DNA of 64,000 bases from NCBI GenBank assembly GCA_036567785.1, contig DATCTV010000033.1, positions 29,367-93,366 on the forward strand. The letters run 5' to 3'. The notes beneath the pieces are model-generated. The model had not been told where the DNA came from. It was given only the letters and a program-made list of their open reading frames with translations, and made no database searches. Positions 50,246 to 58,472 of this stretch are shown here, one piece after another. This DNA is from Desulfomonilia bacterium. Lineage in GTDB: Bacteria; Desulfobacterota; Desulfomonilia; UBA1062. The translations under genes were made by a program, and so were the position numbers. How positions within the stretch are numbered: position 1 is the stretch's first letter; the number at the start of each line of letters is the position of its first letter.

Positions 50246-51451
50246 TCAACGCATCTGTTGGCCGGTTTGCTTGATGGAAAAGTCCAGGGTCATTTCCTGG
50301 TTGTTGCGGCGGATGATGCCATAGGGAGTAGTGATGGCTTTTGCTTCCTGCATCCATTTGGAATCGCAGCGTGAAAAGTGGAGCAGCTTCAAGTCGGGAT
50401 CGCTTTCCGGAATGTGATAGCGTAGGAGGAATTCCTGCCTTGCATATTCTTCTGGTGAGGATAGGTCAGGATTAAAATCATAGCAGTCCAGGTTTCTGGT
50501 CAAGTCCAACGCCTGGTCGATGTCCGAGCAATCGCTGATTTCCAGGGCAGCTTTGAATTTCGGAAGCTCTCCGGCGTTCTCCAGTTCTCGGATACGTTCG
50601 GCAAGGAGATTCATTTTATCAATGTCCTCACTGAAAGAGAAAGCCTGCTCCAGCATCGGAATGGGACTGGAGCAATGGGTAAACACACATTCCTCCAGTG
50701 ATACCGCACCCAGCTGCTCCAGTGCCGCGAGGATTTTCTTATCTCCAGCCGGCAGGAGAAGCGGCACAGTCTTATCCGGTTCCTTATCTTCCATATTAAA
50801 ATCCGCCTCGGCTAGCTGGAGTTTGAAAATATATGGTGCTTCCTCCGGGAGATCGGGAAGGTGAGCGCCGTCATAGATTTGGTTCATAACACCGGAGCCA
50901 TGCACTACATAATAACCATTCTTGAATATACCGCCTTCCGCTTTCCGCTGCTCATAACCGATTTTCTCATAGTCCAGCAGCTCCAGCAGTTCCTTCTGAT
51001 ACTCCGGCGGTATATGATTGACCGCGTCGATGAAGTCGTTGTCCACATAGAATTTTCCGAGCTCCCGATCATTGTTCACGGGAACCACATGGACATCCTC
51101 CAGACTATAAGTTAGATTAATGAGTGCTTTCATGTCCGGCCGTTCATCGCCCATCGCCACACACCCGTTGAAAGCCAGCAGGTCATGCGTGGGCAGATCG
51201 CTGATGCGGTGTGCCAAAAAATTTAGTTTGTCGAGGGAAGGCTTCTCCTGAATGAAGTTCAGTTCCTCGCCCTGCATATTAAAGCACTCGACAATTTGAT
51301 ATGGCAGACCGTCCCTGATCCGGGCGCGATCCATTGCGTCCTGTATCTCGTCCCGGCTGGCGGGAAGGTTTAGGTAAGCACCGACATATCCCGGCGCGTC
51401 ATATAAGTCCGACCGCATGAGTGTAACGATCATCACTTTTTCTTTCTGCAT
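50246..51451 (-). CDS. ArdA-like antirestriction protein
   Basis: The 401-residue acidic protein looks like a tandem of two ArdA-type halves: Leu-rich strands near YVGAYLNLPASRDEIQDAMDRARI in the first and YIFKLQLAEADFNMEDKEPDKTVPLLLPAGDKKILAALEQLG in the second. The paired LNFLAHRISDLPTHDLLAFNG and MNLLAERIRELENAGELPKFKAAL sequences show the duplication. ArdA proteins mimic DNA and block type I restriction, which fits early expression after transfer. The end, KQTGQQMR, is a weak tail match. Confidence 0.65.
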   Translation of the reverse strand: MQKEKVMIVTLMRSDLYDAPGYVGAYLNLPASRDEIQDAMDRARIRDGLPYQIVECFNMQGEELNFIQEKPSLDKLNFLAHRISDLPTHDLLAFNGCVAMGDERPDMKALINLTYSLEDVHVVPVNNDRELGKFYVDNDFIDAVNHIPPEYQKELLELLDYEKIGYEQRKAEGGIFKNGYYVVHGSGVMNQIYDGAHLPDLPEEAPYIFKLQLAEADFNMEDKEPDKTVPLLLPAGDKKILAALEQLGAVSLEECVFTHCSSPIPMLEQAFSFSEDIDKMNLLAERIRELENAGELPKFKAALEISDCSDIDQALDLTRNLDCYDFNPDLSSPEEYARQEFLLRYHIPESDPDLKLLHFSRCDSKWMQEAKAITTPYGIIRRNNQEMTLDFSIKQTGQQMR

Positions 51452-51470
51452 TTGATCAACTCCTTCTGAA

Positions 51471-51514
51471 ATAAAAAAGCGCCCTTCAGTTTCAGGTAGA
51501 AACCAAAGAGCGCT
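51471..51514 (-). terminator. Terminator-like hairpin ahead of the ArdA-like gene
   Basis: AGCGC and GCGCT close a stem that continues with GGTTTC/GAAAC inside, then TTTTTTATTT on the minus strand. The T-run ends three bases before the AAGGAG of the ArdA-like gene. The stem starts at the stop codon of the upstream gene. Confidence 0.7.
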
Positions 51515-51839
51515 ACATGTTCATCTGCAATCCCTGGTCGGGATAGAGGATAGCGAAGCGTGCAGTCTGCAGCTTTTCCGCCTCACCGTTTTTAATAATT
51601 TCGTTGTGTGAGCCGATCCACTGTAAGTCCTCCAGAGCAGCTAGCTCGGGCGGGCCTTGTCCATACCGGAAGGATTGGACAACCACAGAGATATATTCCG
51701 AGCAGCCGCAGTCCTCTACCAGCTCCTGATATGTCTGCGATCTTTGTATGTCCTCCACTTCAGGGATGCCGCCCATGATGGCAACGTCGCGGATGCCGGT
51801 ATTGGTTTCCAAACCGATGAGTGAAAATATCTTGCTCAT
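51513..51839 (-). CDS. Small hypothetical ICE protein with shared tail
   Basis: The 108-residue protein starts at MSKIFSLIGLETNTGIRD, overlapping the upstream stop by one base (TGATG). It is a soluble protein with no recognised domain (DIQRSQTYQELVEDCGCSEYISVVVQSFRYGQGPPELAALEDL). It ends YPDQGLQMNM, a shared-tail member. Confidence 0.6.
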   Translation of the reverse strand: MSKIFSLIGLETNTGIRDVAIMGGIPEVEDIQRSQTYQELVEDCGCSEYISVVVQSFRYGQGPPELAALEDLQWIGSHNEIIKNGEAEKLQTARFAILYPDQGLQMNM

Positions 51840-52348
51840 CACATCCCTCCCATCACGGGACCGCCGTGTTCAAGGTCGGGAGCTTTGTTTTTCATTTCAT
51901 TCTCCAGCTTAAGGGAATAGTTTTCATGATTCCAAAAACTGACGTAAATCTCGCCGTCAGGAGTTTTGATGGGACGCTGCTCGAAACCTTCGCCGTATCC
52001 GTCAGAATTTTGTCCAGAGACATAATCCAAGAGTGCGGCAACTTCTTCGCCGGAGAGGGGCTCCTTCAGTCCGGCATTCATAACTCCCCACAGCTCGCCG
52101 TCAACAACCTCCACTGATGGATAAAGGCTATACACTTTTTTGTTGAGAGCTTCGTCGTGGATATATTCGGCAAGACCTCGATCGTTTTCGAAGAAACGAT
52201 TCTCCTTGGCAATGGCAGCGAGAATCTGATCCTCATATGCCACAGCTTCCCTGGGAGAAAGTTCTTCCTGATCATCTTCCGAGCAGTCGTACTGAGGATA
52301 GGTGATGAGCTTCAGAGGAAAAAAGAATCGCATGGTTTCATTTGACAT
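51839..52348 (-). CDS. Hypothetical ICE protein with shared tail
   Basis: The 169-residue acidic protein starts at MSNETMRFFFPLKLITYPQYD, nine bases after GGAGG. A second half (VVDGELWGVMNAGLKEPLSGEEVAALLDYVSGQNSDGYGEGFEQRPIKTPDGEIYVSFWNHENYSL) is compact and conserved-looking but not identified. It ends LEHGGPVMGGM, a shared-tail member. It is the first gene of the ICE at this end. Confidence 0.62.
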   Translation of the reverse strand: MSNETMRFFFPLKLITYPQYDCSEDDQEELSPREAVAYEDQILAAIAKENRFFENDRGLAEYIHDEALNKKVYSLYPSVEVVDGELWGVMNAGLKEPLSGEEVAALLDYVSGQNSDGYGEGFEQRPIKTPDGEIYVSFWNHENYSLKLENEMKNKAPDLEHGGPVMGGM

Positions 52349-52393
52349 CGTGTTGTCCTCCAATCTTTTTGAGTTGTCAGTGCTTTCAGGGAA

Positions 52394-52437
52394 ATAAAAA
52401 AAGGGCTATGCTTTTCGTTTTTAGAAAAACATAGCCC
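52394..52437 (-). terminator. Terminator-like hairpin ahead of the first ICE gene
   Basis: GGGCTATG and CATAGCCC (52403-52410, 52430-52437) enclose a partly paired loop (TTTTTC/GAAAAG), then TTTTTTTATTT on the minus strand. On the plus strand ACATTTTTTT follows, so it can act both ways and may insulate the ICE from the chromosome. Confidence 0.7.
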
Positions 52438-52759
52438 ACATTTTTTTAGCTCAGTGCCAAAAAGACACTCCATTTTTAGCCTGTAAATAAAAATAAAAAC
52501 ATCAAGATATCCTCATAACAGGAATATTCAAGTTAACTAATATAGAAAACATAGCCTTTATCGTGGGCGTGTTGACAAATCGGATAATAGAACTGATCGG
52601 CATCAGTGTTGCCCATGACCAAGACCACGTATCTGCCAGAAAAAACTGCTTTAGAGCGATGGAAAGCAGTTACGAAATGTGATATATTTTTTCTTATATG
52701 TATGTTATAAAATTATGATGATGAACAAATCAAAGAACACAAAAGGGTATAAGTGAAAA
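52438..52759. other. Boundary region between ICE and chromosome
   Basis: About 320 bases without a full gene. 52566-52682 has a more G+C-rich, coding-like look (VLTNRIIELIGISVAHDQDH in one frame) and may be a fragment of a lost gene. The rest is A+T-rich. The ICE end must be near here, but no att-type repeat can be named without the other end. TATAAAAT near 52706 could be a -10 for the next gene. Confidence 0.4.
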
Positions 52760-53227
52760 ATGTATGAATTTGCGAAAGAATTGTTTTTTAACGCCACGAT
52801 CATGATATCGTTTATTACTTTGAGTAACCAATTATTTAGAGAAAAAATTGCAACACCTTCTTCAACAATGCATAGGAAAGTATTAACTGGGTTAATGGCG
52901 GGGTTGCTAGGTTGCCTGCTAATGGTTTTCAGCGTACATGTTACGTCTGATATATATCTTGATTTGCGCAATCTGCCGATAATTATGATGGCGCTATATA
53001 CGACATTTCCGTCAGCAATTGTTGCGTCATTAGTAATAGGACTGTTTCGTATAGCATACTTTGGCATAAACCAATCATCTATTATTGCTTTTGTCGCCGC
53101 AATTTGCATAGGTATAGGATGCGGATTAATAGGAAAGTTAAACATTAGAAGGTCGGTAAAGTGGATATTGTCTATATTGATAGCATTCATTATTGCTGCA
53201 TTGCCAATGGCTGTTGCTTTGTCATAG
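52760..53227 (+). pseudogene. 5TM-LYT membrane half of a split diguanylate cyclase
   Basis: The 155-residue product is a polytopic sensor domain with five membrane segments and the 5TM-5TMR_LYT features (LPIIMMALYTTFPSAIVASLVIGLFRIAYFG...AAICIGIGCGLIGKLNI). This domain normally continues into a GGDEF domain. It stops at TAG, and a GGDEF domain with its linker helix but without its own membrane sensor appears 5.2 kb downstream (58473-59121), so both are read as parts of one broken gene. It could still be made as a short membrane protein. Confidence 0.7.
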
Positions 53228-53367
53228 GCTTTCAAAAATAGTATGTTATCAATCAATTTCAAATTAATGCTGAGGAATATGTCAGCGACAAAGGAGAAAA
53301 TGCTGAAGCGATTAATCACAATTAGTAACTTAAAACTTATAAACTATATGAATATGAGTATTTTAAC

Positions 53368-53397
53368 TTGACATAGCCATAATTTGCATGGTATTCT
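53368..53397 (+). promoter_or_regulatory. Promoter of the riboswitch-controlled ATPase operon
   Basis: TTGACA at 53368-53373 and TATTCT at 53392-53397 are 18 bases apart. Transcription would begin near 53404, some 25-30 bases ahead of the aptamer. Confidence 0.6.
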
Positions 53398-53429
53398 CTT
53401 AATAATCTCTTTGCACTGCATATAAATCT

Positions 53430-53518
53430 ACAGTACAATCTGATCAGGCGATGAACTTTGTAAAAGTTCATGGGGCTGGGCCTAATTAGGCAGCAGGTGA
53501 ATACAACCTGTGGGACAG
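53430..53518 (+). promoter_or_regulatory. NiCo riboswitch aptamer (Ni2+/Co2+ sensing, czcD motif)
   Basis: The segment carries the marks of the NiCo class: CGATGAAC...GTTCATG as a stem, GGGCTGGGC, a second small stem GGCC-TAATTA-GGC, GCAGGTG and the strongly conserved end CCTGTGGGACAG. It is followed by a terminator that overlaps the last stem, so metal binding should favour read-through. It precedes a P-type ATPase gene, the usual type of target. Confidence 0.85.
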
Positions 53519-53542
53519 TAAAATGTTCCACAGGTTTTTTTT
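53507..53542 (+). terminator. Expression-platform terminator of the NiCo riboswitch
   Basis: CCTGTGG (53507-53513) pairs with CCACAGG (53528-53534), followed by eight T. The left arm is also the last aptamer strand, so aptamer and terminator compete. Confidence 0.85.
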
Positions 53543-53620
53543 ATATCTATTTTGGGACATATCTGAAGATTGCAATGCCATAGAGCTATCTTATAACAAG
53601 AAAAATTGGAGGTAACTATT

Positions 53621-56158
53621 ATGACAGATGAAAAGATCAACAGGCTGAAGGGGCTGACAACCTCAGAGGCAACAAAGCTTCAAGAACAGTACGGCAAGAA
53701 TGAGCTAGTTCCGGAAAAGAAAGAAAATATATTTCATAAAATCTTTCAAGTCATCACAGAGCCAATGTTTTTATTACTGATCATTGCAGCAGCAGTCTAC
53801 TTTATACTTGGAGAGCCAAAAGACGGAGCAATCATGCTCGTATTTGTAATCGGGATAATAAGCATTGAAGCAATTCAGGAATGGAAAACAGATAAGACAC
53901 TGAAGGCATTGAAGGACTTATCGGCTCCTCGTATCAAGGTGCTGCGTGATGGGGAAGAAAAGATTATCAACAGTGTGGATTTGGTTCCTGGAGATATCAT
54001 GTTCATAGCGGAAGGTGTCAAAATTCCGGCAGACGGAACTGTTGTAAGGGCAAGTACGCTATGTGTTGACGAATCCTCTCTCACTGGAGAATCGCTTGGT
54101 GTCTGGAAAGTGACTAGCGATAATTATGTTAATGAAAACAATGATTATTGGCGACGTGATTATTGCTATGCAGGAACCCTTGTTACACAGGGTACAGGTA
54201 CTGTTTTAGTTGATAAAATCGGACTTTCTAGTGAGTATGGAAAGATCGGCAAGGATATCGCTGTTGCCCCGATAGGAGATACACCTCTTCAGAAGCAGAC
54301 AGGCCGATTGGTAAAGCTGAGCGGTATGATTGCTGCGGTGCTGTTTGTTTTGGTTGGTGTTGTTACATTCTTTAACATTCCTGATCACATAATTAAAAGC
54401 AGAGTTATTGAAAGCATACTATCAGGAATTACCCTTGCAATGGCTATGATTCCAGAGGAGTTTCCAGTTATATTGACGGTTTTCTTGTCCATGGGTGCTT
54501 GGAGGCTTGCAAAAAAACAATCGCTTGTAAGAAGGCTTCCTTCAGTTGAAACCTTAGGTGCAGTATCTGTTCTGTGTGTCGATAAGACAGGCACAATAAC
54601 ACTAAACAAAATGGCAGTTAGAGAAACCTTCAGCACCTCAGGCGATGAAAAATACATATCCAAGATAATGGGTATGGGCTGCAAGCCTGACGCGTACGAT
54701 CCTATGGAAAAGGCTATGATCGCTCGATGTGAAGAACTGGGGATTTCAAGAGAGCTTCTTTTTAGCGGGCAGCTGCTAAAAGAATATGCCTTCACTGATG
54801 AATTAAAAATGATGGGCCATGTCTGGAAGAATGGAACTGAGATTGTAGTTGCCGCGAAAGGCTCTCCTGAGCGTATTCTTACAATATGCGACATTTCTCC
54901 CGACGAAAGAAAAATAGCCGAAGATAAGATTTACGAAATGTCCAAGCAAGGTCTTCGTGTGATTGCGATTGGCCAGATGGTTATCCAAAATAAAAATGAA
55001 ATTCCGGATACCCTCCTGGACTGCAAGCTAGAGCTTCTGGGAATGGTAGGTCTTGCAGATCCGCCGAGAGAATCGGTAAAAGAAGATATCAAGACCTGTA
55101 CAAAAGCCGGAGTTCGAGTGGTTATGATAACCGGGGACAACGGAATTACAGCAAGCTCCATAGCAAATCAAATCAATATGCCAAATAGCGACCATATAAT
55201 AACTGGTGACGAACTCAATGAAATGAGTGACGACGAGCTGAGAGAAAGAGTGAAGGATGTTAGCGTCTTCTCTCGTGTTCTTCCTGAACATAAGATGCGA
55301 ATTGTGAAAGCCTTTAAAGAAAATGGCGAAGTGGTAGCAATGACTGGAGATGGTGTTAACGACGCGCCAGCACTGAAATATGCTGATATTGGAATAGCAA
55401 TGGGCAAGCGTGGCTCGGAGGTTTCAAGGGAAGCTGCAGACCTGATACTTCTGGATGATAACTTTTCAACAATTGTTGATACTATTAAGGATGGCAGAAG
55501 GATATATGACAACATTAAAAAGGCAGTTGGGTATGTATTTACTATCCATATACCTATAGCATTTGCTTCACTTCTTGCGCCTTTTATGGGGATAAGTCCT
55601 ACGAGCCTCTTGCTTCTTCCGCTGCATGTAGTTTTGCTGGAGCTAGTAATTGACCCGACCTGCTTAATTGTATTAGAGCGCCAGCCTGCTGAGTCTAACA
55701 TTATGCAAAGGCCACCACGCAATCCAAAAGAAAAGCTTTTAACAGCAGCAATGCTATCCAAGAGTGTAATGCAAGGCTTAGTAATATTCGGAGCATCCTT
55801 TGCAACGTACTACCATTTCATAAATATGTATCCGGAAAATGCACCTCTTGCAAGAACGATGGGGCTAAGCATTATATTCCTTTCCAATGTTCTGCTTGTG
55901 CAAGTAAACAGTTCAAATACAGAGTTTGCCTTTAGAACTTTTATCAGACAGATAAAGGATAAAGTAATGTGGGGTGTTATCATTGGCACTTTAGCCGGAC
56001 TGCTTATTATGCTTTATACGCCACTTAGTGGATTTTTGAAATTAGCACCGTTGTCTTCAGAGCAACTGCTGCTTTCGGCTGGAATCTCATGTATAGCGGT
56101 GCTGTGGTATGAGTTGGTAAAACTTTTCCGAAAAGTCATTTTCAAGCAGGAGGCTTAG
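53621..56158 (+). CDS. P2-type cation ATPase, probably Co2+/Ni2+ exporter
   Basis: The 845-residue pump starts at MTDEKINRLKG behind GGAGGT. All catalytic motifs are present: TGES in the actuator domain, DKTGTIT (phosphorylated Asp near residue 320), KGSPERIL, TGDNGITA and TGDGVNDAPALK. Membrane helix 4 has PEEFPVIL rather than the PEGL of calcium pumps, and helix 6 has LVIDPTCLIVLE with a Cys, so the ion site differs from SERCA. The NiCo riboswitch upstream argues for cobalt or nickel efflux. The length and C-terminal six helices are typical of P2 ATPases. Confidence 0.9.
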   Translation: MTDEKINRLKGLTTSEATKLQEQYGKNELVPEKKENIFHKIFQVITEPMFLLLIIAAAVYFILGEPKDGAIMLVFVIGIISIEAIQEWKTDKTLKALKDLSAPRIKVLRDGEEKIINSVDLVPGDIMFIAEGVKIPADGTVVRASTLCVDESSLTGESLGVWKVTSDNYVNENNDYWRRDYCYAGTLVTQGTGTVLVDKIGLSSEYGKIGKDIAVAPIGDTPLQKQTGRLVKLSGMIAAVLFVLVGVVTFFNIPDHIIKSRVIESILSGITLAMAMIPEEFPVILTVFLSMGAWRLAKKQSLVRRLPSVETLGAVSVLCVDKTGTITLNKMAVRETFSTSGDEKYISKIMGMGCKPDAYDPMEKAMIARCEELGISRELLFSGQLLKEYAFTDELKMMGHVWKNGTEIVVAAKGSPERILTICDISPDERKIAEDKIYEMSKQGLRVIAIGQMVIQNKNEIPDTLLDCKLELLGMVGLADPPRESVKEDIKTCTKAGVRVVMITGDNGITASSIANQINMPNSDHIITGDELNEMSDDELRERVKDVSVFSRVLPEHKMRIVKAFKENGEVVAMTGDGVNDAPALKYADIGIAMGKRGSEVSREAADLILLDDNFSTIVDTIKDGRRIYDNIKKAVGYVFTIHIPIAFASLLAPFMGISPTSLLLLPLHVVLLELVIDPTCLIVLERQPAESNIMQRPPRNPKEKLLTAAMLSKSVMQGLVIFGASFATYYHFINMYPENAPLARTMGLSIIFLSNVLLVQVNSSNTEFAFRTFIRQIKDKVMWGVIIGTLAGLLIMLYTPLSGFLKLAPLSSEQLLLSAGISCIAVLWYELVKLFRKVIFKQEA

Positions 56159-56159
56159 A

Positions 56160-56456
56160 GTGGTGAAGGATGATAATAAAGCATTGAGATATGTTAGGAA
56201 GAACATCATTCTTGATTCTATACTCTTTATATTTATGGCGGGATTAGCTGTTAGTTGGGATTCGGATTTGCATCCTATTCTTGGCATAATAGTAGTGATA
56301 TTAGTATTGATTCATATTGCTTGGCATCAAAAACAAATAAAAGTAATGTTTCGCCAGGCTTTTCCAAATTTAACTATACAAAGACCAATAAAAACGATGC
56401 TTTTAGTTTTAGGCCTTATAGCCCTGATCCTATCGCTATTCATGGTATTTGAATAG
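56160..56456 (+). CDS. Small three-helix membrane protein (DUF4405-like)
   Basis: The 98-residue protein starts with GTG-GTG after GGAGGC, directly behind the ATPase gene. It has three membrane segments and HPILGIIVVILVLIHIAWHQKQIK with several His, like the DUF4405/cytochrome b-type four-helix proteins. It is in one operon with the ATPase; a role in metal export is unproven. Confidence 0.65.
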   Translation: MVKDDNKALRYVRKNIILDSILFIFMAGLAVSWDSDLHPILGIIVVILVLIHIAWHQKQIKVMFRQAFPNLTIQRPIKTMLLVLGLIALILSLFMVFE

Positions 56457-56507
56457 ACAGCATTTTTCAAACAAGTAAAATAAAACAATTGAAAGAGGTG
56501 TAATAGA

Positions 56508-56891
56508 ATGAGTTTTTTTTCAAAATCATCAAAAGGGAATCACTATAGGCAAGGTAATTATGGAAGTAATCATTATCAGAAAAAGGGTATATTTGGCAAC
56601 TTGCTTAATATGTTTGGTTCGGGAAGTGGTTCTGGGGGGCACTACAATAATTACGGGAACCAACCTTACCCGCCACAACAGGGCTATCCTCAAGGGCAGC
56701 AGAATCCATCATCAGTTCAGCAAAATACACTCGCATGTAATAAATGCAATTCCCGGGTTCCAGCAGGGTCGAAGTTTTGTCTGAACTGTGGTGAACAGGT
56801 CAAAACGGAGTTGTATTGCCAAAATTGCGGAGGAAAAATGCCACCCAATGCTAAATTTTGTAACAATTGCGGAAATAAGTTGAATGGTTGA
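56508..56891 (+). CDS. Double zinc-ribbon protein with Gly/Tyr/Gln-rich N-terminus
   Basis: The 127-residue protein starts behind AAAGAGGTG. The first 70 residues are disordered and rich in Gly, Asn, Tyr and Gln. The end has two CxxC...CxxC ribbons (CNKCNSRVPAGSKFCLNCG and CQNCGGKMPPNAKFCNNCG). The gene overlaps the kinase gene by eight bases, so the two products are probably partners. Confidence 0.82.
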   Translation: MSFFSKSSKGNHYRQGNYGSNHYQKKGIFGNLLNMFGSGSGSGGHYNNYGNQPYPPQQGYPQGQQNPSSVQQNTLACNKCNSRVPAGSKFCLNCGEQVKTELYCQNCGGKMPPNAKFCNNCGNKLNG

Positions 56892-57654
56892 GTTGATGCG
56901 ATGTTTTAGTGAATTAAAACATCGAGGGAAAAAATACGGGGAATATACAATTGAGGAAGTAGCCGGTGAAGGAAGATACGGCTTGTGCTTTCATGCTAAA
57001 AACGACCATGGACAAAGGGTTGTTCTTAAAAGATTCAAACCTAGTATCTTTGCGCGAAATTCAGATAAGAATGCACATGAGGCAGTCATACTCTCAAAGC
57101 TCAGGGACTATCGAATCCCTGAGCTTCTGGGTGTGATAAATGAAAAATCATTCTATGCGTTTGTATTGGAGTTGAAACCTGGAATTACTCTAAAAGATAT
57201 GCTTTTTAAGTATAATTATAAATTTTCAGATGAGGAAATATTTGATATTGGGATTAAGATCATAAACATAATCAAATATCTGCATGAAAATGGTGTGGCC
57301 CATAGGGATATAAGGATACCTAATGTTCTCGTTGATCAAGAGGATGTATATCTTATTGACTTTGGATTAGCCAGATTTGCAGATAATAACCTATATAAAT
57401 ATGATCTAGATTATTCTTATTTTGGTGACTTACTTCTTTACTTGATTTATTCCTCTTTTCAAAAGAAAGATAAAAAAAGGCAGCCTTGGTATGAGGAATT
57501 ACCATTAAAGGAAAAGCAACAGCATTTTTTAAAGAGATTAATGGGGCTTGATATTATATATGAAAGCATCACCGATATTGAGACGGATTTTAATGATGCG
57601 TTTACTATTGCCAAGGATTGTACAAGGGCACAGACAAATTTCGAATTTGAATAA
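56884..57654 (+). CDS. Small protein-kinase-fold protein
   Basis: The 256-residue protein has a compact Hanks-type kinase fold: a Gly-rich loop GEGRYGLCF, VVLKRF with the Lys, HEAVILSKL (Glu helix), catalytic loop HRDIRIPNVLVD and metal loop DFGLARF. The loop has HRDIRIPN in place of HRDLKxxN, so the usual Lys is Arg/Ile, but the main residues are kept. No extracellular part is present. It overlaps the zinc-ribbon gene. Confidence 0.85.
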   Translation: MVELMRCFSELKHRGKKYGEYTIEEVAGEGRYGLCFHAKNDHGQRVVLKRFKPSIFARNSDKNAHEAVILSKLRDYRIPELLGVINEKSFYAFVLELKPGITLKDMLFKYNYKFSDEEIFDIGIKIINIIKYLHENGVAHRDIRIPNVLVDQEDVYLIDFGLARFADNNLYKYDLDYSYFGDLLLYLIYSSFQKKDKKRQPWYEELPLKEKQQHFLKRLMGLDIIYESITDIETDFNDAFTIAKDCTRAQTNFEFE

Positions 57655-57677
57655 AAGGATCGGTAAGGTAAAATGAA

Positions 57678-58373
57678 ATGTTGAAAAAACTCCAGGATAT
57701 TGATAAAAAAACAAAAATCAAGTTCTCTATCCTTCTGATCTTTTCAGTAGTAATTGTGGCATTTATCCTAAGCAATTATGATTGGATTTTAAACAAACTA
57801 AATGATGCAGAGACGATAAGACAATATGTTCTTTCTAAAGGGTTCTTAGGATTTATCTCATTTGTTGTTATCCAGGCGTTACATGTTTTGCTGGTTGTGA
57901 TACCAGGTGATATATTCAATTTCACTGGAGGTTACGTTTTTGGTATTCCGATAGGCTTTGGCTTGTCGATACTGGGTATTATGGCCGGAACAATGAGCGC
58001 ATTCTTTATTTCTAAAACCTTGGGTGCTGAGTTTGTATCAAAATTGGTACACCATGATAAATTGAAAAAAATAAGCGACTTGGTTAACTCAACTAAAGGC
58101 TCATTCGGTATCATGATTATTTGTCTGCTTCCATTCATCCCCAAGGATTTACTGGTGTATATAGCAGGATTGACTCCTATAAAAGCTTCACGATTTTTCT
58201 TGATATATGGAATGTCAAGGATACCTGGAACACTAATTTGGGTTTCAGCTGGATCACAGACTCAAGAAAATAATTTGCAGGGGCTAATATTAACCTTTGT
58301 TGCATTGGCCTGCTTTATTGGTGTTGGTGCTTTGCTGCAGAAAAGGTACGGGAAAAGTTTATTGAAGAGTTAA
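57678..58373 (+). CDS. TVP38/TMEM64-family membrane protein
   Basis: The 231-residue protein has about five to six membrane segments and the VTT/SNARE-associated core: IPGDIFNFTGGYVFGIPIGFGLSILGIMAGTMSAFFISKTLG, then LLPFIPKDLLVYIAGLTPIKASRFFLIYGMSRIPGTLIWVSAG. Family members move lipids or undecaprenyl phosphate across membranes. It follows the kinase gene by 23 bases. Confidence 0.85.
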   Translation: MLKKLQDIDKKTKIKFSILLIFSVVIVAFILSNYDWILNKLNDAETIRQYVLSKGFLGFISFVVIQALHVLLVVIPGDIFNFTGGYVFGIPIGFGLSILGIMAGTMSAFFISKTLGAEFVSKLVHHDKLKKISDLVNSTKGSFGIMIICLLPFIPKDLLVYIAGLTPIKASRFFLIYGMSRIPGTLIWVSAGSQTQENNLQGLILTFVALACFIGVGALLQKRYGKSLLKS

Positions 58374-58472
58374 ATCAATAAGTATTTCATGGGAGTGTTT
58401 ATTATGCCGATGGATTTATTTGCTATGCACACCCCTGAAAAATGCACACCCCCTTACCTTGAAATCGTTTGA

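Larger units (their letters stand above)
1..52440. mobile_element. Large integrative and conjugative element, left end outside the window
   Basis: The segment contains coupling protein, relaxase, VirB4, PrgI, TrbL-like and NlpC/P60 genes, ParMR, antirestriction-type genes and a Tad pilus, nearly all on the minus strand and visibly richer in G+C than the DNA to the right. The right limit is set where this style of gene stops and A+T-rich chromosomal genes begin, roughly 52.4-52.7 kb. No integrase, tRNA or att repeat is visible, so the exact end is uncertain and the integrase presumably lies to the left. A Tn554-like transposon and a cargo block are nested inside. Confidence 0.85.

Noticed and set aside
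52705..53319. 204-codon minus-strand open frame
   Set aside because: It overlaps the 5TM-LYT reading frame on the other strand, which has clear membrane-domain features; the antisense frame is a by-product of A+T-rich hydrophobic codons.
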